Source: Promicromonospora sp. MEB111 (lineage in GTDB: Bacteria; Actinomycetota; Actinomycetes; Actinomycetales; Cellulomonadaceae). From it: a stretch of DNA of 56,830 nt. The stretch is from positions 1-56,830 of the forward strand of contig NZ_JARVSD010000023.1 of assembly GCF_030209445.1 (NCBI RefSeq), given 5' to 3'. A model generated the notes under the pieces. The model saw nothing but the letters and a program-made list of their open reading frames with translations. It ran no database searches and had not been told where the DNA came from. How positions within the stretch are numbered: the first letter of the stretch is position 1; each line of letters starts with the position of its first letter. Both the position numbers and the translations under genes were made by a program. Positions 7,830-16,040 of the stretch are shown here, in pieces.

Positions 7830-10136
7830 TCAGGTGCCCCGCGACAGCAGCACGTTGATGTTCAGCGCGTCCAGCGTGACCGACGTCCGGGGGCCGGTCT
7901 CGTCGTCGGGCACCACGGGTGCGTCCCACGCGGAGTCCCAGACCAGCTCCCACGGCGCGGCGCCGTCGCGGGGCGGCAGGGTCACCTCGACGTCGTCCAG
8001 GCCGCCGTTGATCACCAGCAGCACGTCCGCGTCGCCCCCAGCCGGGCCGGGCCGCAGCATCTGCAGCACGCGCCGGCCGGGCTGGTTCCACGTGTCGACC
8101 TCCATGACCGCGCCGGTCTCGGAGAACCACAGCAGGTCCGTGTCGGTCTCGTGCGGCCGGGGCGAGCCCAGGAAGAACGAGTCGGCCCGCAGGGCCGGGT
8201 GCTCGCGCCGCAGGCGCAACAGGTAGCGGGTGGTCTCCAGGAGGTCGGTCGCGGCGTCGTCCAGGGCCCAGCGCAGCCACGACGTCTCGTTGTCCTGGAC
8301 GTACGCGTTGTTGTTGCCGCCCTGGGTGCGGCCCAGCTCGTCGCCCGCGGTGAGCATGGGCGTGCCGGCGGCCAGGAGCAGGGTGCCCAGCAGGTTGCGC
8401 TGCGACTTGCGGCGCGGCGGCACGATCGCCTGCCACGGTTCCGTCGTCGCGTCGTCGCCCGAGGCGGTGTGTCCCTCCAGCCCGTGGTTCCACGACAGGT
8501 TGTTGTCCGACCCGTCGCGGTTGTCCTCGCCGTTGGCCTCGTTGTGCTTGTGGTCGTAGGCGACCAGGTCGGCGAGCGTGAAGCCGTCGTGCGCCGTCAC
8601 GTAGTTGACCGACGCCACCGGGCCGCGCACCAGCGGCGGGTCGCCCGGCCCGAACAGGTCGGCGCTCCCGGCCAGTCGCGTGGCCAGCTCCCGCAGGCCG
8701 CGCATCTCCTGCCCGCGCACGCCCTGCTTGGGCGCGTCCAGCCAGAACCCGCGCGCCGCGTCCCGGAAGCGGTCGTTCCACTCCGCCATGGGCGGCGGGA
8801 ACGAGCCCGTCTGCCAGCCGCCCGGCCCCACGTCCCAGGGCTCCGCCACGAGCTTGAGCCCCGACAGCACGGGGTCCGTCTGCAGCGCCACCAGGAACGG
8901 GTGGTCGGGGTCGAACCCCACGGCGCCACGGCCCAGCGTCACCGCGAGGTCGAACCGGTAGCCGTCCACACCCACCGTCTCGGCCCAGTAGCGCAGCGAG
9001 TCCAGGGCGAGCTGGATCACGCGCGGCCGCCGGAAGTCCAGCGAGTTGCCCGTGCCCGTGACGTCCGCCAGCGCGGCCGGCGAGGCGCCGTCGTGCAGGT
9101 AGTAGACCGGGTTGTCGAGGCCGCGCCAGGCCAGGTGCAGGCTGTCGTCGCCGCCCTCGCCCGTGTGGTTGTAGACCACGTCGAGCAGCACCTCGATGCC
9201 CGCCTCGTGCAGCAGGTGCACCATGCCGCGCACCTCGTCGAGCACCGCTTCCGCGCCCTGCTCCTGCGCCGCCCGGGTCGCGTAGGCGGCGTTGGGCGCG
9301 AAGAAGCCGAGCGTGTTGTAGCCCCAGTAGTTCGACAGCCCGTGCGCCGCCAGCCGCGGCTCGGCCACGCTCTTGTGGATCGGCAGGAGCTCCAGCGTCG
9401 TGACGCCCAGGCTCTTCAGGTGCTCGACGACGGCCGGGTGCGCCGCCCCCGCGTACGTGCCCCGCAGCTCCTGCGGGATGTCCTCGCGCAGCATCGTCAG
9501 CCCGCGCACGTGCGCCTCGTAGACCACCGTGTCGGCCCACGGCACCCGGGGCCGGGTCAGCGGCGGGGGCGGCGGCAGCGGCCCGACGACGACGGAGTGC
9601 GGCACGTACGCCAGGGAGTCGGTCGCGTCCGGCGGGCCGTACGGGTCGCTGAGCCACCAGCCGTCCTCGCGCTCCGTGCTCACCGCGCCGACCACCTCGG
9701 GCCCGTAGCGCAGCCGGCCCGCGAACCCGCGGGCGTACGGGTCGACCAGCAGCTTGGCAGGGTTGTGCCGCAGCCCCGCGCGCGGGTCCCACGGGCCGTA
9801 CACGCGGAACCCGTAGCGCTGACCGGGCGCGACGTCCGGGACGTGCGTGTGCCACACGCCGTACACCGGCCCCACCATCTCGAACCGGCGCTCGGTGTAC
9901 CGGCCCGGGTCGTGCTCGTCCAGGGCCGGGTCCGTGACGTCGATGAGGCACAGGTCCACCGCCGTCGCGTGGGACGCCAGCACGGCCGCGTCGATCCCGC
10001 CGTCGGGCGTCACGTACACGCCCAGCGGCGGCACGTGGCTGCGGCGGGCCGACGGCCGGATGAGCGGCCGGACTACCGGGCGGGGCACCGGGTCGCCCGG
10101 TGCCCGCTGCGGTTCTGCTCGTCGTGACTGCGCCAT
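7830..10136 (-). CDS. glgX: glycogen debranching enzyme GlgX (isoamylase type)
   Basis: The enzyme hydrolyses alpha-1,6 branches of phosphorylase-trimmed glycogen. The ~768-residue protein has an N-terminal CBM48-like domain (YGFRVYGPWDPRAGLRHNPA) followed by a GH13 barrel. Visible motifs are VVYEAHVRGLT, the nucleophile region DGYRFDLAVTLG, the acid/base region LVAEPWDVGPGGWQTGSFP, the third catalytic Asp in YVTAHDGFTLADLVAYDHKH, and the GlgX-specific NGEDNRDGSDNNLSWNHG. I chose ATG 10136; in-frame ATGs at 10145 and 10181 are alternatives. It is divergent from etfB, with only ~70 bp between them. Confidence 0.95.
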   Translation of the reverse strand: MAQSRRAEPQRAPGDPVPRPVVRPLIRPSARRSHVPPLGVYVTPDGGIDAAVLASHATAVDLCLIDVTDPALDEHDPGRYTERRFEMVGPVYGVWHTHVPDVAPGQRYGFRVYGPWDPRAGLRHNPAKLLVDPYARGFAGRLRYGPEVVGAVSTEREDGWWLSDPYGPPDATDSLAYVPHSVVVGPLPPPPPLTRPRVPWADTVVYEAHVRGLTMLREDIPQELRGTYAGAAHPAVVEHLKSLGVTTLELLPIHKSVAEPRLAAHGLSNYWGYNTLGFFAPNAAYATRAAQEQGAEAVLDEVRGMVHLLHEAGIEVLLDVVYNHTGEGGDDSLHLAWRGLDNPVYYLHDGASPAALADVTGTGNSLDFRRPRVIQLALDSLRYWAETVGVDGYRFDLAVTLGRGAVGFDPDHPFLVALQTDPVLSGLKLVAEPWDVGPGGWQTGSFPPPMAEWNDRFRDAARGFWLDAPKQGVRGQEMRGLRELATRLAGSADLFGPGDPPLVRGPVASVNYVTAHDGFTLADLVAYDHKHNEANGEDNRDGSDNNLSWNHGLEGHTASGDDATTEPWQAIVPPRRKSQRNLLGTLLLAAGTPMLTAGDELGRTQGGNNNAYVQDNETSWLRWALDDAATDLLETTRYLLRLRREHPALRADSFFLGSPRPHETDTDLLWFSETGAVMEVDTWNQPGRRVLQMLRPGPAGGDADVLLVINGGLDDVEVTLPPRDGAAPWELVWDSAWDAPVVPDDETGPRTSVTLDALNINVLLSRGT

Positions 10137-10195
10137 ATGCCCCATCGTCTCAGGCTCGCTCGTGGACCCGATCCGTCCCACGCCGCCCGACGTCG

Positions 10196-10201
10196 TACGG
10201 T
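10196..10201 (+). promoter_or_regulatory. -10 box of leaderless etfB promoter
   Basis: TACGGT ends 6 nt before the ATG at 10208, the spacing expected for a leaderless transcript. No ribosome binding site precedes the ATG. Confidence 0.4.
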
Positions 10202-10207
10202 TACCCC

Positions 10208-11038
10208 ATGCGCATCGTGGTCACCGCCAAGTACGTCCCGGACATCAACACGGAGCGCGGCTTCTCCGAGGGCCGGGTCGTGCGCACCGCCGGGGAGGGC
10301 ACCCTCAACGAGCTGGACGAGAACGCGATCGAGGCGGCCCTGCGGATCGTCGAGGCCGAGCGCGCCGCCGGCCGCATCGGGCCGGACGAGGGCGAGGTGG
10401 TCGTGGTCACCATGGCCGGGCCCGACGGCGACGTCGCCCTGCGCAAGGCGTTCCAGCTCGGCGTGGACCGCGGCATCCGCGTGTCCGACGACGCCCTGGC
10501 CGGCTCCGACTACTTCGGCACCGCCGCGGTGCTCGCGGCCGCCGTCCGCCGGCTCGGCGACGAGGCGCCCGTGGACCTCGTGGTGACCGGCATGGCCGCC
10601 CTGGACGGCCTGGGCTCCGTGGTCCCGACGCTGCTCGGCGCCGAGCTCGGCCTGCCCACGCTGAACCTCGCCAAGAAGGTCGAGCTGGCCGAGCCGGCGG
10701 ACCCGGGGCAGCGCGTGCTGACGATCACCCGCGAGATCGACGACGTCACCGAGTCCCTGACCGCGCCGCTGCCCGCCGTCCTGTCCGTGACGGACGGCGC
10801 CAACCAGCCGCGGTTCCCGGGCTTCAAGCTGATCATGGCGGCCCGCAGTAAGGAGATCGAGGTGTGGTCCCCGGCCGACCTCGGCCTCGACCCCGCCGTG
10901 GCGGGCAGCGCGGGCGCCCGCACCGAGACGCTGACGGCGGCGCCCCGCCCCGCACGCCCGGAGGTAGAGCTCGTCACCGACAAGGGCGAGGGCGGCGTGG
11001 CGCTGGCCGACTTCCTGATCCGCAACGACCTGGTCTGA
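10208..11038 (+). CDS. etfB: electron transfer flavoprotein beta subunit
   Basis: EtfB pairs with EtfA to carry electrons from acyl-CoA and other flavin dehydrogenases to the respiratory chain. The 276-residue protein begins IVVTAKYVPDINTERGFSE and contains NELDENAIEAALRI, the AMP-binding-type segment VVVTMAGPDGDVALRKAFQL, and the ETF-beta region VVTGMAALDGLGSVVPTLLG. The C-terminal tail DFLIRNDLV ends in the arm that packs on the alpha subunit. The ATG at 10208 has no Shine-Dalgarno sequence but sits 6 nt after a TACGGT -10 box. The gene is separated from etfA by a tandem repeat that begins at its stop codon. Confidence 0.95.
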   Translation: MRIVVTAKYVPDINTERGFSEGRVVRTAGEGTLNELDENAIEAALRIVEAERAAGRIGPDEGEVVVVTMAGPDGDVALRKAFQLGVDRGIRVSDDALAGSDYFGTAAVLAAAVRRLGDEAPVDLVVTGMAALDGLGSVVPTLLGAELGLPTLNLAKKVELAEPADPGQRVLTITREIDDVTESLTAPLPAVLSVTDGANQPRFPGFKLIMAARSKEIEVWSPADLGLDPAVAGSAGARTETLTAAPRPARPEVELVTDKGEGGVALADFLIRNDLV

Positions 11039-11305
11039 GCCGGAGGTGAGGCGAAGGGTGGGGGCCGAGGGACGAGGCACGCGCCCGCAGCCGAACCGCA
11101 GGCTCGGACCAACAACCACGGAGTCTGAGCCGGAGGTGAGGCGAAGGGTGGGGGCCGAGGGACGAGGCACGCGCCCGCAGCCGAACCGCAGGCTCGGACC
11201 AACAACCACGGAGTCTGAGCCGGAGGTGAGGCGAAGGGTGGGGGCCGACGGACGAGGCACGCGCCCGCAGCCGAACCGCAGGCGCAGGCCAGCAAAGACA
11301 GAGCG
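11037..11305. repeat. 90-bp tandem repeat between etfB and etfA (three copies)
   Basis: Copies run 11037-11126, 11127-11216 and 11217 to ~11305. Copies 1 and 2 are identical. Copy 3 differs by one base over its first ~70 bp and then diverges into the etfA ribosome binding site. The first copy starts inside the etfB stop codon (TGAGCC). The unit is a multiple of 3 long, so one frame stays open from GTG 11046 to 11327. That frame would encode a 93-residue Arg-rich peptide made of ~30-residue repeats (for example GRGTRPQPNRRLGPTTTE), and its TGA overlaps the etfA ATG (ATGA). Its third codon positions are less GC-rich (about 77% in one unit) and use AGG, CGA and GGA, unlike the flanking genes, so I treat it as a repeat and not a gene. 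Confidence 0.95.
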
Positions 11306-11323
11306 TGAGCGCTCCGAGGAGAA

Positions 11324-12304
11324 ATGATGACCAACCGCACCGTCCAGGTCCTGCTCGACCCCGCGACCGAGGTCCGCACCAGCACGCTGGAGCTGCTCAC
11401 CATCGCCCGCGGCCTCGGCCGGGTCGAGGCAGTCGCCCTGGAGGCGCCCACCGTCGAGGTGCTGGCGCAGCTCGGCGCGTACGGCGTCGAGACCGTGCAC
11501 CAGGCAGAGCCCGCCCGTGACGGCGCCTGCGTGAGCGGCGACGAGCGGCACCTGCCCGCCGTCGTCGCGGCCGCGCTGGCCGCCGCCGTGCGCCTGACCG
11601 ACGCCGACGCGGTGCTGCTGCCCACGTCGTTCGCCGCCAAGGAGGCCGCTGCCCTGGCCGCGCACGACCTGGGCGCGGGCCTGGTCATCGACGCCTCCTC
11701 GCTGCGCGACGTGCACGGCCGCGTCGTGGCCGGCAAGCGGGTCTTCGCGGGATCGTGGGACACCGAGTGCGCGGTGACCGCCGACGTCGCCGTGGTGACG
11801 GTCCGGGCCAACTCCGCCGTCGCGCAGCCCGTCGAGACCGCCGTCGAGCCCGTGACCGAGGGCTACGCCGTCGAGGTGCCGACGTCGCCGGTGGCGCTGC
11901 TGTCCCGCGAGGTCAAGGCCGACACCAGCGGCCGGCCGCCGCTGGACCAGGCGGCCGTGGTGGTCGCCGGAGGACGCGGCACCGACGGCGACTTCGGCCC
12001 GGTGGAGGACCTCGCGGACGCGCTCGGCGCGGCCGTGGGCGCGTCCCGCGACGCCGCGTTCGAGGGCTGGTGGGACTCCTACGTGGGGCAGACCGGCGTG
12101 ACGATCGCCCCGCGCGTCTACATCGGCGCCGGCATCTCGGGCGCGCCGCACCACCGGGGCGGCATGCAGGCGTCCCAGGTGATCGTCGCCGTGAACAGCG
12201 ACCCGGAGGCGCCGATCTTCGAGATCTGCGACTTCGCCGTGGTGGGCCGGCTCGCCGACGTGCTCCCGCAGGCCGCGGCGGAGATCCGCAAGCGCAAGAG
12301 CTGA
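11324..12304 (+). CDS. etfA: electron transfer flavoprotein alpha subunit
   Basis: The 326-residue protein is the FAD-carrying partner of EtfB. The C-terminal FAD domain is clear: VAGGRGTDGDFGPVEDLADALGA in the usual place, then ASRDAAFEGWW, the FAD-binding signature region VGQTGVTIAPRVYIGAGISG, and VIVAVNSDPEAPIFEICDFAVVG. The N-terminal half has the weaker ETF fold (VLLPTSFAAKEAAALAAHDL). GAGGAG ends a few bases before ATG 11324; ATG 11327 is an equally placed alternative. The etf pair has no adjacent dehydrogenase or ETF:quinone oxidoreductase in view. Confidence 0.95.
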   Translation: MMTNRTVQVLLDPATEVRTSTLELLTIARGLGRVEAVALEAPTVEVLAQLGAYGVETVHQAEPARDGACVSGDERHLPAVVAAALAAAVRLTDADAVLLPTSFAAKEAAALAAHDLGAGLVIDASSLRDVHGRVVAGKRVFAGSWDTECAVTADVAVVTVRANSAVAQPVETAVEPVTEGYAVEVPTSPVALLSREVKADTSGRPPLDQAAVVVAGGRGTDGDFGPVEDLADALGAAVGASRDAAFEGWWDSYVGQTGVTIAPRVYIGAGISGAPHHRGGMQASQVIVAVNSDPEAPIFEICDFAVVGRLADVLPQAAAEIRKRKS

Positions 12305-12421
12305 CGCTCGGCCTGCTCCTCTTCGGGGCCCGAACCTCTCCGCTCTCGAGCGTCGCAAGGCGAAGAAACTGACGTCTCGAAGAGTGTGCGCCGAACCCGC
12401 CCGAGGTGGTGGAATGACGTG

Positions 12422-13591
12422 ATGGAGCCGTTCGTGAACCCCGCAGGCGGGCTCGGGCCCGCCGAGCGCCGTCGGGCCGCGCGGCACCTCCTGCTCGACG
12501 GCTTCGGCCTGGCCGCGCAGGAGCGGCTCGCCGCGTCGCGGGTCGTCGTGGTGGGCGCGGGCGGCCTCGGGTCGCCGGTGCTCCAGTACCTGGCGGCGGC
12601 GGGTGTGGGCACGCTTGGCATCATCGACGACGACGTCGTGGAGGCCTCCAACCTGCAGCGCCAGGTGCTGCACTCGGCGGCGGACGTCGGACGCGCCAAG
12701 CCGGACTCGGCGGCCGACGCGCTGCGCGGGCTGGCCCCCGAGGTCGAGGTGATCGCGCACCGCGAGCGGCTGACGCGGGCCAACGCCGCCTCGATCCTGG
12801 CCGGGTACCACCTGGTGGTCGACGGCTCCGACACGTTCGAGACGCGCTACGCCGTGTCCGACGCCGCGGCGCGCCTGGGGCTGCCGGTCGTCTGGGGCAC
12901 GGTCCTGGGCTGGGACGGCCAGGTCAGCGTCTTCTGGTCGGCGGCGCCGGACGGGCGCGCGATCACCTACCCGCACGTGTTCGGCCCGCAGCCGCCCGAG
13001 GGGGAGTCGTGCGCGACGGTGGGCGTGCTCAGCCCGGCGTGCGGCGTGGTGGGCTCGACCATGGCGGTCGAGGCGGTCAAGGTCCTGACCGGTACGGGCG
13101 ACCCGGCGCTGGGCCGCCTGCTCGCCTACGACGCGCGCACCTCCGGGTGGGACACGATCGAGCTGGCCGCGCCGGTGACGGGCGAGGCCGACGGCGCGGA
13201 CGCGGCGGGCGTCGCGGGCGCGGCGGACGTCGGGAGCACCGTCGACGGCGTGACGGTTCCCGTGCCGGCGCCGTCCCCGTCGGTGACGCCCGGCGCGGTG
13301 GAGGTGCCGCCGTCGTCCGGCCTGCCGAGCGAGCCCGACGCGCGGAGCGTCCCCGACGCGCCCGGCGTGCTGCTGCTCGACGTCGGGCTGCGGCCCGGCG
13401 GCGTCCCCGGCGCCGTGTTCGCGCGGCTGGAGGACCTGGCCGCCGGGGTCTTCCCGGCCGAGCTGCTGGACCACCCGGTCGACCGTCCGGTGGTCGTGGT
13501 GTGCGAGCGGGGACTGCGGTCGCGCGGCGCGGAGCAGCTGCTGCGCGCGGAGGGCTGGCGGGACGTCACCAGCCGCGCGCTCGTCGGCTAG
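12422..13591 (+). CDS. ThiF/MoeB-type adenylyltransferase with C-terminal rhodanese-like domain
   Basis: E1-like enzymes of this family adenylate the C-terminal Gly-Gly of sulfur-carrier proteins (MoaD, ThiS, CysO). The ~389-residue protein has the nucleotide-binding loop VVVGAGGLGSPVLQYLAAAG, the family segment NLQRQVLHSAADVG, the catalytic Asp region LVVDGSDTFETRY, and the crossover region ESCATVGVLSPACGVVGS. A Pro/Gly/Ala-rich linker leads to a short rhodanese-like domain (LLLDVGLRPGGVPGAVF) with the persulfide-type Cys in VVVCERGLRSRGAEQLL. The two CxxC zinc pairs typical of E. coli MoeB are not evident. I chose ATG 12422; an ATG 36 bases upstream is possible. The carrier protein substrate is not encoded nearby. 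Confidence 0.88.
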   Translation: MEPFVNPAGGLGPAERRRAARHLLLDGFGLAAQERLAASRVVVVGAGGLGSPVLQYLAAAGVGTLGIIDDDVVEASNLQRQVLHSAADVGRAKPDSAADALRGLAPEVEVIAHRERLTRANAASILAGYHLVVDGSDTFETRYAVSDAAARLGLPVVWGTVLGWDGQVSVFWSAAPDGRAITYPHVFGPQPPEGESCATVGVLSPACGVVGSTMAVEAVKVLTGTGDPALGRLLAYDARTSGWDTIELAAPVTGEADGADAAGVAGAADVGSTVDGVTVPVPAPSPSVTPGAVEVPPSSGLPSEPDARSVPDAPGVLLLDVGLRPGGVPGAVFARLEDLAAGVFPAELLDHPVDRPVVVVCERGLRSRGAEQLLRAEGWRDVTSRALVG

Positions 13592-13619
13592 GGCCGGGCC
13601 CACCTGCTGGACACGTCCC

Positions 13620-13641
13620 GTTCACCTGGGCGTACCGGACC
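13620..13641 (+). promoter_or_regulatory. possible PHO box upstream of the phosphatase gene
   Basis: GTTCACCTGGG followed at once by CGTACCGGACC resembles, in its first half only, the 11-nt direct repeats bound by actinobacterial PhoP. It lies about 30-50 bp upstream of a TAGGTT -10 box at 13669-13674. The second half-site is poor, so this is a tentative call supported mainly by the phosphatase it precedes. Confidence 0.25.
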
Positions 13642-13714
13642 TTTGGTGGCGCAGACATCGCCTGCTCCTAGGTTGACGACGTCCTACCCCCCTTTTCGGA
13701 CCGGAGAGCCTCCG

Positions 13715-15880
13715 ATGACGATCGCCCCTGAGAACCGCCCGCTGCTGACGGTGCACACGCATGCGCGTGGCAAGCGCAGCCCCGTCACCTGTCGCCTCAA
13801 GTGCAATGACGCGTGCCTTCACCCCGCTCCGAACGAGAGCGCCAACGAGTACTTCAAGGACGTCGTGAGCTCGGTGCTGTCGCGCCGCGCGATGCTCGGC
13901 ACGCTGGCCGTCGCCGCCGGCGCCGTGGTGATCGGCGCGCAGGGCGCGGCCGCGCCGTCGGCCGCCGCCGCCACGCTGCCCGAGGGCCGGTTCCCCGGAG
14001 CCGGACACAGCCAGGGTCTCTCCTTCGGCGCCATCGACCCGCAGCCCGTCGACGTCGACGCGCTGGTGGTTCCCGAGGGCTACACCTGGAACCCGATCAT
14101 CCGCTGGGGCGACCCGATCCTGCCGGGCGGCCGCACGTTCGACCCGAACAACCAGTCGCCGGAGCAGCAGGCCAAGCAGTTCGGCTACAACTGCGACTAC
14201 CTCGACATCCTGCCGATCCGTCCCGGCGAGAAGCACCGCGGGACGCGCGGGATCCTGGTCTCCAACCTGGAGTACACCAACCCCGAGATCATGTTCCCGC
14301 CCACCGAGAAGTACTGGGACATCGCCGCGGACGGGAGCCGCACCAAGAACGCCTACTCGCGCGCGATCGAGCGGGCGGCGCACGGCATGGCCGTCGTCGA
14401 GGTGCGCCGCCGCGGCACGGGCAAGCCGTGGGACTACCAGCGCATCAGCGTGCTCAACCGCCGCATCCACCTGGACACCGAGTTCGTGCTCGACGGCCCG
14501 GCCGCCGGCTCGGACCTGCTCAAGACCGCCGCGGACCGCACGGGCCGGCGCGTGCTGGGCACCATGAACAACTGCGCCGGCGGCACCACGCCGTGGGGCA
14601 CCGTCCTGTCGGGCGAGGAGAACTTCAACGGCTACTTCGTGGCCGCGGGGGTCAACCCGACCGCCGACGCCCGCTACGGCATCGGTGCCTCCACCAGCTA
14701 CGGCTGGGAGGCCGACGAGCCGCGCTTCGCGCAGTCCGCGGGCTACGAGAACGAGTCCAACCGCTTCGGCTGGATCGTCGAGCTCGACCCGTACGACCCG
14801 ACCGCCAAGCCCGTCAAGCACACCGCGATGGGCCGGTTCAAGCACGAGGGCGCCAACGTCACGCTGTCCCGCAAGGGCCACGCCGTCGCGTACATGGGCG
14901 ACGACCAGGCGTTCGACTACGTCTACAAGTTCGTCTCCAAGGAGCGCGTGGCCAAGGGCGACTCCCGCTGGGCGCGCACCCACAACAAGACGCTCCTGTC
15001 GGAGGGCGACCTGTTCGTCGCCAAGTTCACCGGCGACTCGCCGGCCGCCCAGATCGACGGCTCGGGCGCGGTCCCGGCCGACGGCGCGTTCGACGGCACC
15101 GGCGAGTGGCTCCCGCTCGTCCAGGACGGCCGCAGCAAGGTTCCCGGCATGTCGGTCGAGGAGGTGCTGATCTACACGCGCCTGGCCGCCGACAAGGTGG
15201 GCGCCACCAAGATGGACCGCCCGGAGGACGTCGAGATCAGCCCGGTCACGGGCCGCATCTACGTGGCCTGCACCAACAACTCGGGCCGCACCCCGGGCAA
15301 CGCGACCGAGGGTGCCACCGAGGCCAACCCGCGCGACCGCAAGGTCGTGAACGGTGTGACCACCAACGGCAACCGCGACGGCCACGTGGTCGAGATCATC
15401 CCGTCGGGCGACCAGACCTCGACCCGGTTCACCTGGAACCTGCTGCTCGTGGCCGGCGACCCCGCCGTCGAGGGCACGTACTTCTCGGGCTACCCGAAGG
15501 ACCGGGTCTCGCCCATCTCGTGCCCCGACAACCTGGCGTTCGACGCCGAGGGCAACCTCTGGATCTCGACGGACGGGCAGCCCAGCTCGTCGGCGATCGC
15601 GAAGTGCGACGGCCTGTTCAAGGTGCCGGTCGCCGGTCGCGAGCGCGGACACGTCCAACAGTTCCTCTCGGTGCCCGCGGGCGCGGAGACCTGCGGGCCG
15701 CTCGTCGACTCCCGCGACGGCATGGTCTACGTGAACGTGCAGCACCCGGGCGAGAACGGCAGCTTCGAGGCGCCGGACTCGTTCTTCCCGGACTATGTCG
15801 CCGCGGGCGCCACCCCGGAGGCCGGCGACTTCCGCGGCCCGCGCCCCACGGTGGTCCAGGTCTACCGCGACCGCCACTGA
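13715..15880 (+). CDS. phoX: Tat-exported PhoX-type alkaline phosphatase (DUF839)
   Basis: PhoX enzymes release phosphate from organic phosphate esters outside the cytoplasm. The 721-residue protein has a long N-region containing a Cys cluster (CRLKCNDACLHP), then a twin-arginine signal SRRAMLGTLAVAAGAVV at about residues 56-72. The mature part carries PhoX/DUF839 motifs: GTRGILVSNLEYTNPE, NNCAGGTTPWGTVLSGEEN, GRFKHEGANVTLSRKG, MDRPEDVEISPVTGRIYVAC, and CPDNLAFDAEGNLWISTDGQ. GGAG precedes ATG 13715; an in-frame upstream GTG/ATG at 13643 is less likely. The gene is monocistronic and is followed by a large inverted repeat. Phosphate-starvation control is plausible because of the weak PHO-box-like site. 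Confidence 0.93.
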   Translation: MTIAPENRPLLTVHTHARGKRSPVTCRLKCNDACLHPAPNESANEYFKDVVSSVLSRRAMLGTLAVAAGAVVIGAQGAAAPSAAAATLPEGRFPGAGHSQGLSFGAIDPQPVDVDALVVPEGYTWNPIIRWGDPILPGGRTFDPNNQSPEQQAKQFGYNCDYLDILPIRPGEKHRGTRGILVSNLEYTNPEIMFPPTEKYWDIAADGSRTKNAYSRAIERAAHGMAVVEVRRRGTGKPWDYQRISVLNRRIHLDTEFVLDGPAAGSDLLKTAADRTGRRVLGTMNNCAGGTTPWGTVLSGEENFNGYFVAAGVNPTADARYGIGASTSYGWEADEPRFAQSAGYENESNRFGWIVELDPYDPTAKPVKHTAMGRFKHEGANVTLSRKGHAVAYMGDDQAFDYVYKFVSKERVAKGDSRWARTHNKTLLSEGDLFVAKFTGDSPAAQIDGSGAVPADGAFDGTGEWLPLVQDGRSKVPGMSVEEVLIYTRLAADKVGATKMDRPEDVEISPVTGRIYVACTNNSGRTPGNATEGATEANPRDRKVVNGVTTNGNRDGHVVEIIPSGDQTSTRFTWNLLLVAGDPAVEGTYFSGYPKDRVSPISCPDNLAFDAEGNLWISTDGQPSSSAIAKCDGLFKVPVAGRERGHVQQFLSVPAGAETCGPLVDSRDGMVYVNVQHPGENGSFEAPDSFFPDYVAAGATPEAGDFRGPRPTVVQVYRDRH

Positions 15881-15905
15881 CCATCCGCTGACCATCCGCT
15901 GACCA

Positions 15906-15976
15906 CGACCGCTGAGTGCGGGATGTTCGCCCTTCCGGACCGTCGGAAAGGGCGAACATCCCGCACTCAGCGGTCG
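15906..15976. terminator. 33-bp inverted repeat downstream of phoX
   Basis: The left arm 15906-15937 and right arm 15944-15976 are complementary except for one bulged base, and enclose a 6-nt loop. The arm begins CGACCGCTGAGTGCGGG. Just upstream TGACCATCCGC is directly repeated (15880-15903), and a third, degenerate copy runs into the arm. There is no T-tract, so it may be a terminator or an intergenic repeat element. Confidence 0.75.
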
Positions 15977-16028
15977 GGGGCGCATAACGGTTCGACATCT
16001 TGCCGGTCGGTATGTCCCCTGCTCGCGC

Positions 16029-16034
16029 TAGGTT
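16029..16034 (+). promoter_or_regulatory. -10 box of leaderless promoter for the nitroreductase-like gene
   Basis: TAGGTT ends 6 nt before the GTG at 16041. There is no ribosome binding site before the GTG. Confidence 0.4.
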
Positions 16035-16040
16035 GCGGTC

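Noticed and set aside
11037-11305. CRISPR array
   Set aside because: The copies are contiguous 90-bp tandem repeats without unique spacers, and no cas genes are present.
11046-11327. A 93-residue Arg-rich protein gene between etfB and etfA
   Set aside because: The ATGA overlap with etfA is tempting, but codon use is unlike the neighbours and the frame is open simply because of the repeat period. Kept as a repeat and a finding.
10510-13603. Long minus-strand frames across etfB, the tandem repeat and etfA
   Set aside because: They are shadows of the etf and ThiF genes; codon use and composition do not fit a protein, and the repeat stays open only because its period is a multiple of three.
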